DNA of 64,000 nucleotides, taken from NCBI RefSeq assembly GCF_965263005.1, contig NZ_OZ253579.1:1736001-1800000 (forward strand). Reading direction: 5' to 3'. The notes under the pieces were generated by a model. It was not told the origin of the DNA, did not search any database, and was given only the letters and a program-made list of their open reading frames with translations. The translations under genes were made by a program, and so were the position numbers. Below, in pieces: positions 35,281 through 43,933 of this stretch (positions are counted from its first letter, which is position 1; the number at the start of each line of letters is the position of its first letter). Source of the stretch: Rariloculus sp965263005 (GTDB lineage Bacteria > Pseudomonadota > Gammaproteobacteria > Steroidobacterales > Rariloculaceae).

Positions 35281-36582
35281 ATGACAGCAGAACACAGACC
35301 GGACTTGCCGGAAGCTTCTGAGAACGCGTTGAGTTTGCGGCACTTGTCGCGGGTTGTCTGTCTCGCGGAGTTTCACAACGTGGCCGAGGCTGCCGATCAT
35401 CTGAGTTGTTCGCCGGCCGCCGTAACCAAATCCGTCAAGGAGATTGAAGGCATCCTCGGCGCCTCACTGTTCGAACGCGTTGGCGGGGATTACCGAACGA
35501 CGCTAGCGGGCGACATACTGAGCAGGCGGGCTCGTCTGGCTCGCGAGGCCTACCGACAGATCGACCGTAGTCTTGGCAATCCGGTTCGCCTCCCACTGCC
35601 GCCGATCAGCAACAAGCGCGGAACCGCGTTTCTCGCGGCCTTTGCCCATCGCAACCTGGACCAGGCCGCTCGCGAGATCAGGGTCACGATCAGCGCGATT
35701 TACGGCGCCATTTCAAACCTTGAGAAGTTCTTCTCGAGAGATCTTTTCGAGAGATCGAAGCACGGTGAACTCGTGCCGACGCCGTTCGCTCACGAGCTTG
35801 CGAAGGCGCTGAAGCTGGTCCGTGCTGAAGTCCGTTTTGCGGTCGAGGAGGTCGCTAGCCTGGCATTCGGTCCGCGCGGCAAGGTGCGGATCGGAGTCTT
35901 GCCCAGAGCGCGCGAGTATCTCTTGCCTCACGCCATCAACAAGCTCATTTCCGATTACCCGGAAGTCAACGTTCGTGTGCTGGATGCGCCGGGGCCGAAT
36001 CTATTGCGCGCCGTGCTGTGCGGCGATCTTGATTTCATAGTCGGACCATTCAAGCCGAAGTCAAAGGAATCCGGTCTGGCGATGGCTCCGCTGGTGGTCG
36101 ATCACTTCATCGCCATTGCACGACAGACCCATCCACTGGCGAATGCGGTTCGGCCAAACCTCGCTGAGGCCATCGCCAACTATGGATGGGTGGTCGGCGT
36201 TCCGCGCAGCATCGGCAGGCAGATTTTCCGGGAAATCCTCGCCGATCACGGGCTCAATGAGCCGCAACAGCTAATAGAATCCAACTCCTTCTCACTGATA
36301 AGAGGCTTGTTGCTCGAGAAGGACTGGATCGCGTTGTCAACTGTTGCCGAGTTCTTCAACGCACCGGAATTCGGACAGCTCACGACACTGGATCTGCATT
36401 TATCACTCGGTTCGCAAGCCGATGCGGACCTGCCCATTTCGGTCCTGAAACGAGCCAATACGACGTTACCTCCCGCGGCTCAGGTCACACTCGAATATGT
36501 CCATGCAGTTGCTGGTGAGATCAGGGCCGATCTCGAACGAGCGCGAACGCGGATGTTCACGCGGCTTGAGAGCGTCAAGTAG
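35281..36582 (+). CDS. LysR-type regulator with two N-terminal winged helices
   Basis: 433 aa, against about 300 for normal LysR proteins. Residues 18-82 are one LysR HTH (NVAEAADHLSCSPAAVTKSV, ending ASLFER). Residues 112-173 are a second HTH (NLDQAAREIRVTISAIYGAI, ending RDLFER). Residues from about 200 form the periplasmic-binding-protein-like effector domain (KVRIGVLPRAREYLLP, VDHFIAIARQTHPLA). Both HTHs keep the A-A-x-x-L/I core and the LFER end. It is divergent from the receptor and precedes two DUF6152-fusion genes, so it probably controls this cluster. Confidence 0.85.
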   Translation: MTAEHRPDLPEASENALSLRHLSRVVCLAEFHNVAEAADHLSCSPAAVTKSVKEIEGILGASLFERVGGDYRTTLAGDILSRRARLAREAYRQIDRSLGNPVRLPLPPISNKRGTAFLAAFAHRNLDQAAREIRVTISAIYGAISNLEKFFSRDLFERSKHGELVPTPFAHELAKALKLVRAEVRFAVEEVASLAFGPRGKVRIGVLPRAREYLLPHAINKLISDYPEVNVRVLDAPGPNLLRAVLCGDLDFIVGPFKPKSKESGLAMAPLVVDHFIAIARQTHPLANAVRPNLAEAIANYGWVVGVPRSIGRQIFREILADHGLNEPQQLIESNSFSLIRGLLLEKDWIALSTVAEFFNAPEFGQLTTLDLHLSLGSQADADLPISVLKRANTTLPPAAQVTLEYVHAVAGEIRADLERARTRMFTRLESVK

Positions 36583-36606
36583 GGGTCACGCACGGAGTAA
36601 GCGACT

Positions 36607-37605
36607 ATGAATAACAACCGTGTCTCGTTTTTGTTGTGTGCCTGCGCTTTGCTGAGCGCACGGGCTGCAGTTGCTCACCACTCACATGCCAACATCGACC
36701 CTGAAGATATTCAGCGTCACACGGGCGTCGTGATGGAGTTCGGCTGGACCATGCCCCACGTTTACATAAAGGCGATGGCGCCGAATCCGAACGGTGAACT
36801 CGTCGAGTACAGCATCGAGTTACTGCACCCGCCGGGTATGGCACAACGTGGATGGTCGCGCGACAGCTTCAAGCCGGGCGATCGCATTACTTGGGAAGGA
36901 CCGGCCGATCGTGACCCGAATCGCTATTACTCCGGCCTTCGGTGGGCGGAGACCGGCAGCGGCGAGCGCTTGTCCATGGAGAGGTCGGAGTTGCCGACGG
37001 AGCCGTCCACGGACTTCAGCGGTATCTGGGTTCGGTCCCTCGGTGGTGCGCGCCCGGATTATCAGCCGCCGGCGGACTGGCCATACACTGATTTCGCGAT
37101 GCCGCTCATCGCGAATTTCAACGAAGATCAGAATCCTCAGCTCGATTGTCAGAACCCCGGACCGCCGAAGTCGACGCTGCTGCCTTACCCGATAAGGATC
37201 AGTCGACCGGACGATCAGACGATCGTGATGGATTACGAGCTGCGCGAAGACCCGCGGATCATTACTTTTGACGCTACACGGGAGCCCGGCGACCCATCAA
37301 AGCTCGGGTACTCCGTTGCCAGGCTCGACGGCACCGCGCTCGTGATCGAAACGACCAATTTCGCTGCCGATCGTTGGGGCATTCAGACCGGCGTCGATTC
37401 CAGTGAACAAAAACATCTCGTTGAACGGCTGACGTTCGAGCCGGACGGCCTTGCGATCAACATTGAGATGACCGTTACAGATCCGGTGTATCTGGAGGGG
37501 CCGGTGGTCGTCAATCGCAGATATGTGAAGGTGCCGGATCGGGAGCTGATCGTGGTCGAGTGTACGCGGGAGAGCGCTCGCCTGTTTCTCGAAGGTGGGC
37601 TCTAG
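36607..37605 (+). CDS. Secreted DUF6152 + WDGDTLVV-type fusion protein
   Basis: 332 aa. The signal peptide ends ARAAVA; the mature start is HHSHANIDPEDIQRHTG, with GWTMPHVYIKAMAPN as the second His segment. The second module shows STDFSGIWVRSLGG, LDCQNPGPPKSTLLPYPIRI and the divergent motif SVARLDGTALVIETTNFAAD, where W and the D of GDT have changed. It ends LIVVECTRES. It may therefore be a diverged paralogue. It lies 24 bases after the LysR stop and 31 bases before a second fusion gene, implying one operon. Confidence 0.78.
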   Translation: MNNNRVSFLLCACALLSARAAVAHHSHANIDPEDIQRHTGVVMEFGWTMPHVYIKAMAPNPNGELVEYSIELLHPPGMAQRGWSRDSFKPGDRITWEGPADRDPNRYYSGLRWAETGSGERLSMERSELPTEPSTDFSGIWVRSLGGARPDYQPPADWPYTDFAMPLIANFNEDQNPQLDCQNPGPPKSTLLPYPIRISRPDDQTIVMDYELREDPRIITFDATREPGDPSKLGYSVARLDGTALVIETTNFAADRWGIQTGVDSSEQKHLVERLTFEPDGLAINIEMTVTDPVYLEGPVVVNRRYVKVPDRELIVVECTRESARLFLEGGL

Positions 37606-37636
37606 GGCCACAGCGACTCAGAGGAGACTTAGCAAC

Positions 37637-38878
37637 ATGCGAACTGTACTTCTTCGCTTTCAAGCGGCAGTTGCCGTACTGGCAGGAGCGTTCGTCGCGC
37701 CCGGTGTCACGCTGGCGCACCATTCGGCTATCGCATTCGACGAGACTCAATTCGTCGACGTGACCGGCACTGTCACCACGTTCATCTGGCGAAATCCTCA
37801 CCTGATCGTGCATGTCGAAACCGAAGGGTCCGATGGCGAACCGGAGGTCTGGCCGATCGAAGGTCAGAGTATCGCGATGCTGATTCGAGCGGGATTCGAC
37901 CGCGACGTGGTGCACGAAGGCGATCGAATTACGGTCAAGGTGTATCCGATGAAGAATGGGGAGCCGGGCGGGCTGCTGCAGGGTCTCATTTCTGCCGACG
38001 GAACCGCGTATTCGATGGACAGTGCAGATGCGCCGGAAAGGCGGCGCCAACCCGTGCCGTCTCTCGTTGCTTTTATTCCACCCCCGGAAAGGGAAACATG
38101 GCAAATGCGAGAGGAGAAGACGCGGCCGCCGAATCTGCCAATCGTCTCTGATGGCACGGGCACCGGAGACTCCGAGTCCGCGGGCCTGATGTCGGGAGCG
38201 CTCGACCCCGACAACCTCGCCAGGGAACGACCCGTGCCGCCGTTCGACCTGACCGGTGTCTGGCAGTTTCGCGGCGAGGATGAATGGCGCGCGAACTACG
38301 GGTCATACGAATTCAAGCCCATGCCCGAACTGACCCCGAAAGGCCAGGCATTCTACGACGCCTATATGGAGGCCGCAGCGCAGGGGGATCGCTACTTCGA
38401 CCCGACCGCGGAGTGCTACCCGGCCGGGATGCCGCGACTCATGACTCGCTATGGCTCCCTCATGATGCTGCAGTATCCGACTGTGATCTTCATGGTTTCG
38501 CGACTCAGTAACGAGTATCGCGTGATCTTTCTCGACGGTCGCGAGCGCCTGCCCGGTAGCCGACTGGATCGCAACTGGAGCGGCGAGTCGCTGGGATACT
38601 GGGAAGGTGACACACTCGTCATCGAAACAGAAGGGTTTACGGACGAGAATCATCTGATGCAGGCTGGTGTCATCACGGGCACCCAGCTCAAGATCACCGA
38701 GCGATACCGATCGATCAACGATGGAAATACGCTCGTGATGGACTTTACCTTCGAGGATCCCGAGCATTGGGTTGGGGAGTGGAACCACATTAAGTTTCGG
38801 GATCGCGTCCTGCGTTCCGACATAAAGGAAGCGAACTGCATACCGGCCGACAATCTCGCGCTACCGGGCCTGGGCTGA
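37637..38878 (+). CDS. Secreted DUF6152 + WDGDTLVV fusion protein
   Basis: 413 aa. The signal ends APGVTLA; the mature N-terminus is HHSAIAFDETQFVDVTG, with FIWRNPHLIVHVET. After a linker comes FDLTGVWQFRGEDEWRANYG, AECYPAGMPRLMTRYGSLMM, NEYRVIFLDGRERLPGS, SLGYWEGDTLVIETEGFTDE and a final Cys in KEANCIPADN. It has all conserved elements of both modules. It reads in the same direction as the LysR and preceding fusion gene. Confidence 0.8.
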   Translation: MRTVLLRFQAAVAVLAGAFVAPGVTLAHHSAIAFDETQFVDVTGTVTTFIWRNPHLIVHVETEGSDGEPEVWPIEGQSIAMLIRAGFDRDVVHEGDRITVKVYPMKNGEPGGLLQGLISADGTAYSMDSADAPERRRQPVPSLVAFIPPPERETWQMREEKTRPPNLPIVSDGTGTGDSESAGLMSGALDPDNLARERPVPPFDLTGVWQFRGEDEWRANYGSYEFKPMPELTPKGQAFYDAYMEAAAQGDRYFDPTAECYPAGMPRLMTRYGSLMMLQYPTVIFMVSRLSNEYRVIFLDGRERLPGSRLDRNWSGESLGYWEGDTLVIETEGFTDENHLMQAGVITGTQLKITERYRSINDGNTLVMDFTFEDPEHWVGEWNHIKFRDRVLRSDIKEANCIPADNLALPGLG

Positions 38879-38894
38879 GCGCGGGAGGCGCATT

Positions 38895-39340
38895 GTGACC
38901 TTTGCAAGGGCACTACAGTTTTGCGGCATCGCGCTGTGGTCCGGATCGGTGGCGTTCGCCCAGGATGTCGCACTGACCGACATGGGTGTCTGGTTTCTCG
39001 GCGGCGAACGGGTTGAGGTCACTCGAACCGCAGGATAACGCGATGTTGCCGACTAAAATGTCGACAACCACATCGTTGTAACGTATTTCGTGCCGGCGAC
39101 CTCCGAGGTGAAGCCCGCTGTCGTAATGACGCCCGGCATGGGATTGCGTTCAGATATTTTTCTGAGCACGGCAGACGGGCGAACCGGTTCGGCGGTTGAC
39201 TTTCTGCGACGTGGGCACGCGGTGTTTCTCGTGGAGCGCGTGCATACGATGGCTGCAGGTTTCCCGACGGGTACCGCGGACAACATTCTGCTGCCAGGAC
39301 TATGAGACCGGGTTCTTCAATGCTTATCGTCAGCTCGTAA
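38895..39340 (+). pseudogene. Alpha/beta-hydrolase remnant, interrupted
   Basis: A GTG start gives a signal-like FCGIALWSGSVAFAQDVALT followed by GVWFLGGERV, then stop. In another frame VKPAVVMTPGMGLRSDIFLS and FLRRGHAVFLVERVHTMAAG resemble the strand-turn-strand of hydrolases that read GxDVYxVDRPGHGRS. At least two frame changes occur and the 3' part is replaced by a transposase fragment. Confidence 0.45.
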
Positions 39341-39610
39341 TCAAGCCGGGCCACCCGATTGCTCTGCGTCTTCGGACAGGGCCAGGTCGACGATCGCCGA
39401 CGTGGTTTCCTCAGGGATCTTGTTCCACGCCCGGCGCGGTCGAGGCGGGCGGTCCGCCAACGCCTCCACGCCGCCCTCGGCATAGCGCCGGTACCAACCG
39501 TAGAACGTGGATCGGGGAATGCCCATAGGCGCCAGCGTGCGTCGCACCGACACACTGGAGCGTTCCACCAATTTAATAGTCTCGAGCTTCTCCGGGGCCG
39601 TGTACCTCAT
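39341..39610 (-). mobile_element. IS481/IS3-like transposase, N-terminal fragment
   Basis: Starts MRYTAPEKLETIKLVERSSV and continues GIPRSTFYGWYRRYAEGGVE and ALADRPPRPRRAWNKIPEET. This is the helix-turn-helix N-domain of transposases with an rve catalytic core. Only 89 residues remain; the DDE domain is lost, and the sequence stops making sense near 39365. The upstream flank shares a 41-base segment with 26060-26100. Confidence 0.7.
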
Positions 39611-39633
39611 ATGCCGGCCTCCCCATCCGCGAG
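39593..39633 (-). mobile_element. Insertion-sequence end remnant (41 bp), copy 2
   Basis: On the minus strand it contains GCCGGCATATGAGGTACACG, including the transposase ATG. It matches 26060-26100 at 37 of 41 bases. Confidence 0.5.
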
Positions 39634-40003
39634 CGGCGAGGTCATTGGCATCGCAACCGAGATCGAAGATTTCCCTGACGGCGGCGGACCGGGCAAGTAT
39701 TGGGACGCGCATTGGACGGTTATGGTGCCCGGTGTCGGTTCTCTGTACGGCTACGAGATCGAAACAATCGTGGCAGATGAGTTTGAGGAAACCATGCAGA
39801 TGCTCGCCGATGAGCAGTGGACCGGCAGTATCGAGCGCAGGATGACTTCGGGACCCTCTCCTGATGGTTATGGCGTGATCGTCGGAGGTACGGGCGCCTG
39901 GGAAGGGGCGACGGGCAGGTTCGCGGAAGTCATCCACTTCAGCCAGGCAGCGCCGGATGCCGAGCGGGTAGTGCAGATGGGACTTCGCTTTATCCTCGAG
40001 TAG
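39611..40003 (+). pseudogene. Allene-oxide-cyclase-barrel-like protein, 5'-truncated
   Basis: 130 residues without signal peptide. YGVIVGGTGAWEGATGRFAE is the signature turn of AOC-barrel/dirigent-like proteins (GGTGxYxGATG), preceded by WDAHWTVMVPGVGSLYGYEI. Secreted members normally begin with a leader. Here the start codon is adjacent to the transposase ATG on the opposite strand, so an insertion removed the 5' end. It may still be expressed as a soluble protein. Confidence 0.5.
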
Positions 40004-40103
40004 CGATAGCGTTAAATCGATCTCGAGCACACGTCAACAATCGAAAGCTGACGCGCGAAATCGGCCATACAGACGCCTCGTGCGCGCCGCCCGGTAGAGT
40101 GGT

Positions 40104-40328
40104 TCAGTTCAGCCGTCGCTGCAGGCGTAACCGCTGCTCGTGCCCCGCGGGTAAGCCGGGAGTCTGCCATAGACCTGCGCGGCCAGGCCGTGGGCGAAAT
40201 CCAGCGTCACCTTGAGCGACAGATACGAATAATGCAGTAGCGACCTGGCGGCATCGGGGCCGTCCTTCAACCACACGTCCGGCGCGGCCTCGCCTTCGAC
40301 GGCCTGCCTGTTGCCGCCATTCTGGCAC
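40104..40328 (-). pseudogene. Possible tannase/feruloyl-esterase-like remnant
   Basis: The minus strand reads DVWLKDGPDAARSLLHYSYL, then LAAQVYGRLPAYPRGTSSGY and ACSDG. The pattern A-x-x-VYG-x-x-P-x-Y-x(n)-G-x-x-C-S-x-G resembles the nucleophile region of tannase-family esterases, but it stops there. Weak, based on a short stretch. The surrounding 40.0-40.5 kb holds nothing else I can identify. Confidence 0.25.
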
Positions 40329-40498
40329 GATTGTACCGATACGTGTCTATACTGTCGGACGGTAGATGCCACGTTGGCTGGGGGCTGGCCTTCCGTGGCT
40401 TGCCATCTGCGGTCACTGGTGACACGAAGCGACTCCGCCGACCGCGGAGAAGAACTGGTCTTTCAGCGGACGGCAGGGAATTAACGAGGAGAGAATAC

Positions 40499-42694
40499 AT
40501 GGCTACTCAAAAGGCCTGGTTGCTGGGGATAAGTTTCGTCGCCGGCTGCAGCCAGATGACTCCGGAGACACAGGTCATCGAGAGCGCGGCCGAGGCGCTC
40601 GGCGGGCGCGACCAGGTGCTCGCGGCTTCGACGCTCGTGATCGAAGGCCAGGGAATGGATGCGGGTGTCGGCCAGAGCCATGCGCCCGATGGGGAACTCT
40701 TTGCCTGGAGTCTCGACGACTATCGGCAGACCCTGGATGTCGCGAACGGTCGCGTGCGAACCGAGGCCACCAGGGTTCCCAGGTTCGACTTTGTGTTTCT
40801 TCAGCAGGCCGTCGATCAGGGCCTGGACGGCGACGTGGCCTACAACGTCGGTGGTAACGGCACGGCGACACGCGCACCGGGTGCGGTGGCGACGGCCCGG
40901 CGCATCGACATGCTGCACCATCCGCTCACGCTGGTGCGAGCGGCACTCGATGCAACGGCAGTGGTCGGGAACTTGCGGGAAGACGGCGACGCACAGATGG
41001 TCGACATCACCACCTCGGAGGGGGACACGCTTTCATTGACTGTCGACGCGACGGGTCTGCCGATGTCGGTGACCTCGATGGCGTACAACGCAAATCTCGG
41101 TGACGTTGCCAGGGAAACGACGTTCGCAGCATACGACACGGTTGATGGCCTGCGGCTGCCGGCCCGGATGACGACAACGCTCGATGGGGTGGTGATTCGC
41201 GATATCGAGGTCGCGCAGCAGGCGCTGGACGCCGATGCATCGGCGGCGATGGCTCCGGAGGCCGCGAGCGCCGCCGATCAGCCGCCCGATTCCGCTGCGG
41301 TGAACATTACGGTCGAAGAGATCGGCGCGGGCCTCTGGTTCCTTGGCGGCGAGTCGCATAGCAGCGTGGTGATGGAGTTCGAGGACCATCTGAAAATATG
41401 GGAGGTTCCAGTGGATGATCGCCGGGCGCTGGCGGTGATCGCTCAGGCGCGCGAGTTGCAGCCGGACAAGCCGCTGACTCACGCGATCGTCTCGCATCAT
41501 CATTTCGACCATTCGGGCGGCCTTCGAGCAGCGGTGTCCGAAGGCCTGACAATCATGGCTCATGCCGACAACGAGGCTCTGTTCCAAGACCTCGTGGAAC
41601 GCGGGCATTCGATAGTCGAGGATGCGCTGGCGCGCAATCCGCAGCCACTGACGTTCGTGGGCGTCGACGGTTCACTGACACTGAGCGACTCGGCGCTCGA
41701 CGCCGAGATTCATCACATTGACGGCAACCCGCATGCAACGACGCTTCTGATGATCCACGTCCCGAGCGAACGGCTACTCATTCAGGCGGACGCCTTCGAA
41801 CCTGGACCGCCGTTGTTCCCGTTCGCCCAGAACATGGCGGAAAACATCGAACGGCTCGGTCTGGATATCGAAACTCATGTGACCGCTCATGGAGGAATCG
41901 TCACTCACGAAGAGTTCATGGCGAGCCTCCCGACTAGCGTGGCGTCCGCGTTTTCCGGTGACGGCTCTGCGCTCATCGATATCTGGTCCGGCGGCGGGAC
42001 CACGTTCGGGGTCTTCGTGCCGAACGAGGACGGCGTGTTTACGGTCGAAGGGGCCGCGGAGCTCGCCGGCAACGAGCTGCTCGACTACCTCTTCCTGGAT
42101 CTCGAGGGCAACTACGACGCGGCGGCCGTGGACGTACTGATCGAGGGGCTTTCGACCGTCGATCTCGCGGAGCGGCCGACGGTGCTTGTCCGGCTTCCGA
42201 CGATCGAACAGGCCGGTGAGGAACTCACCGGGCAGCGAGTCGAAGAGGTGCTCTTGCGCGGCGCCGACGGCGTGATCTTTCCGCACGTTCTCTCCCCTGA
42301 AATGGCGGCCGCTACGGTCGGCTTCTTCGATGCCATCGGTGCGCACGTGTGGAGCCCCGACAACCCGGACGGCAGGATCGTCTCGATGGTCATGCTCGAA
42401 GATCGCGAGGCGATCGAGGCTGCCGCGCAGATCGCCGACGTCGGCGGTTACAGCCTGCTGTCATGCGGAATCGGCAGCCTCGGCAACGACCTGGGCAGCC
42501 CGGAAGCAGCCGAGGAGGGGTGCCTCGTGGTCCAGAACAACGCCGACCGCGTGAACATGCCGAGCATGCAGTTGGCATTCGATACGGACGTGCTCGAGCG
42601 GCGCATCGATCTGGGTTACAGGGGGATCCTGATGCAGATGAACGACGGAACCGCGGACATCGTCAGGGCCGGCAGGGCGGCGACGGGGCGGTAG
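40499..42694 (+). CDS. Metallo-beta-lactamase fold / HpcH-HpaI aldolase fusion
   Basis: 731 aa. It has an N-terminal hydrophobic leader with a Cys (LLGISFVAGCSQM), possibly lipidated. Residues about 25-300 are a beta-rich N-domain found in exported MBL proteins. The MBL core has SHHHFDHSGG (residues about 332-341), HIDGNPHATTLLMIHVP and THVTAHGGIVTHEEFM. From about residue 497 a second enzyme domain begins: TTFGVFVPNEDGVF, LDYLFLDLEGNYDAAAVDVL, GADGVIFPHVLSPEMAAATV, MLEDREAIEAAAQI and CGIGSLGNDLG. This is the HpcH/HpaI aldolase barrel with its metal-binding Glu and Asp. The usual catalytic His (GEHAP) is Gly here. A good GAGGAG site supports the start. There is no frameshift between domains. 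Confidence 0.82.
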   Translation: MATQKAWLLGISFVAGCSQMTPETQVIESAAEALGGRDQVLAASTLVIEGQGMDAGVGQSHAPDGELFAWSLDDYRQTLDVANGRVRTEATRVPRFDFVFLQQAVDQGLDGDVAYNVGGNGTATRAPGAVATARRIDMLHHPLTLVRAALDATAVVGNLREDGDAQMVDITTSEGDTLSLTVDATGLPMSVTSMAYNANLGDVARETTFAAYDTVDGLRLPARMTTTLDGVVIRDIEVAQQALDADASAAMAPEAASAADQPPDSAAVNITVEEIGAGLWFLGGESHSSVVMEFEDHLKIWEVPVDDRRALAVIAQARELQPDKPLTHAIVSHHHFDHSGGLRAAVSEGLTIMAHADNEALFQDLVERGHSIVEDALARNPQPLTFVGVDGSLTLSDSALDAEIHHIDGNPHATTLLMIHVPSERLLIQADAFEPGPPLFPFAQNMAENIERLGLDIETHVTAHGGIVTHEEFMASLPTSVASAFSGDGSALIDIWSGGGTTFGVFVPNEDGVFTVEGAAELAGNELLDYLFLDLEGNYDAAAVDVLIEGLSTVDLAERPTVLVRLPTIEQAGEELTGQRVEEVLLRGADGVIFPHVLSPEMAAATVGFFDAIGAHVWSPDNPDGRIVSMVMLEDREAIEAAAQIADVGGYSLLSCGIGSLGNDLGSPEAAEEGCLVVQNNADRVNMPSMQLAFDTDVLERRIDLGYRGILMQMNDGTADIVRAGRAATGR

Positions 42695-42721
42695 ACCGGG
42701 CCCGCGCTGCGAACGGACGGT

Positions 42722-43171
42722 AGCCCGAGCCCAAACGGCGAGCGGCTGACGGAGCCGCCGACCCTGCACAATCTGGGGTTCGAGTGGTTCATTCAGGGCG
42801 ATTCGAACCGCAACGCCTCCGTGGCGGTCTCGTACCGGATGCGGGGACAGGCAGGATGGGCCGGAGCGATGCCGCTGCTGCGCCTGCACGGCGAACGCAT
42901 CTACGCCGAATCGCGCGTCGATGTGATCGCGCCGAACATGTTCGCCGGCAGCGTGCTCGATCTCGAACCGGACACCGAATACGAGGTCCGCTTCGTGATG
43001 TCGGATCCCGACGGCGTGCACGGCACCGCCGAACGCGTGCTGGTCGTGAGCACGCGTGCGGAGCCCGAACCCTGGACCGGCGGCCGCGTCCTTTCACGTC
43101 TACCCGCACGGACACGACGGCCAGGTGGCGAGGAATTTACGACGATGCCGGGCGGCTCATCGTGGCCATAA
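42722..43171 (+). pseudogene. Fibronectin-III-like exported protein fragment
   Basis: The frame reads LGFEWFIQGDSNRNASVAVS, YRMRGQAGWAGAMPLLRLHG, and NMFAGSVLDLEPDTEYEVRF, followed by RVLVVSTRAEP. This is a purple-acid-phosphatase-like/FnIII N-domain common in front of parallel beta-helix enzymes. No start with a leader is found and the frame dissolves near 43090, where the expected FHVYP appears in another frame. Remnant. Confidence 0.45.
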
Positions 43172-43293
43172 ATTTCAACATGGCCCTTGGCGACGCATGG
43201 GAGCACGCCGACGACGCTTACTGTCCTGAGCCCCTGACCGCGCTGGCGTACCGGTTCGGCGTCAACTACCTCGTCTATGCAATGACGCACTGA
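43100..43293 (+). pseudogene. DUF4159 protein, C-terminal fragment
   Basis: RGIYDDAGRLIVAINFNMAL then GDAWEHADDAYCPEPLTALA and YRFGVNYLVYAMTH-stop is the characteristic C-terminus of DUF4159 proteins. The rest of the gene is missing; it is joined out of frame to the FnIII-like fragment. Confidence 0.6.
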
Positions 43294-43933
43294 CGCGCTT
43301 GCACCGTTTGGTGCTCGGGAAGCCGTTGCAACGCCCGCCGGTATCGAAGGCGCGCACGGTAACGGAGATCCTGCGGCCTCGGTAGCGCTTGAGGCGGGGC
43401 AGCTCATGCGTCCATGCGAGGTTGGTCGCGTAGGGCATGATGAAGACATCGCCATCGACGGCGTCGAGGTCGATGTATCGTCCTTTTCCGCGATAAGGGC
43501 GCAGCCTGAAGATCCGCTCCTCGCCAAACGACAACGTCACTATCGGCGCGCCCGCAATGAGGTTGCGCCGGCTGTCTCGATGTGCGCTGATGTAGTGGCC
43601 GAGCGCACCGTCGTACCAGTTGAGCAACAGGCCGTTGAGCCTCGTGTGGACCGTCGCCTTGCACCATCCGAGCAACGGTGCGAGCACGCCGGGAATCGGC
43701 AGTGCCGGGCTTTCGGATCCGCTGAACACGTAGCTCCTGCCGTAGGCCTGTTGCCAGCGCGGCGTCTTGACGAGGCGATGGTGCACGCGGATTTCGTGAT
43801 AGCTCGTCGGGTGCAGCGACCAGATCGCTTCGAACCGGTCGTCGTCGAGAATCAACGAGTCGGGCAGGCGGCCCAGATAAAGATGATGCCGCTCGTCGAG
43901 GTCGATGCGCCTGAAGCCGCCGGGCTTGCTCAA
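43262..43933 (-). CDS. AlkB-like 2-oxoglutarate/Fe(II) dioxygenase
   Basis: 223 aa. The Fe-binding HxD appears in GHYISAHRDSRRNL and the distal His in WTHELPRLKRYRGRRIS, with the 2OG-binding Arg pair in YRGRRISVTVRAF. LLLNWYDGALGHY and PIVTLSFGEERIFRL match AlkB-family proteins that act on nucleic acids or proteins. It may repair alkylated bases; the specificity is unknown. The C-terminal tail GGRCNGFPSTKRCKRVSASL overlaps, on the opposite strand, the end of the DUF4159 remnant. The start overlaps the ankyrin gene stop by 4 bases. Confidence 0.8.
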   Translation of the reverse strand: MSKPGGFRRIDLDERHHLYLGRLPDSLILDDDRFEAIWSLHPTSYHEIRVHHRLVKTPRWQQAYGRSYVFSGSESPALPIPGVLAPLLGWCKATVHTRLNGLLLNWYDGALGHYISAHRDSRRNLIAGAPIVTLSFGEERIFRLRPYRGKGRYIDLDAVDGDVFIMPYATNLAWTHELPRLKRYRGRRISVTVRAFDTGGRCNGFPSTKRCKRVSASLHRRGS

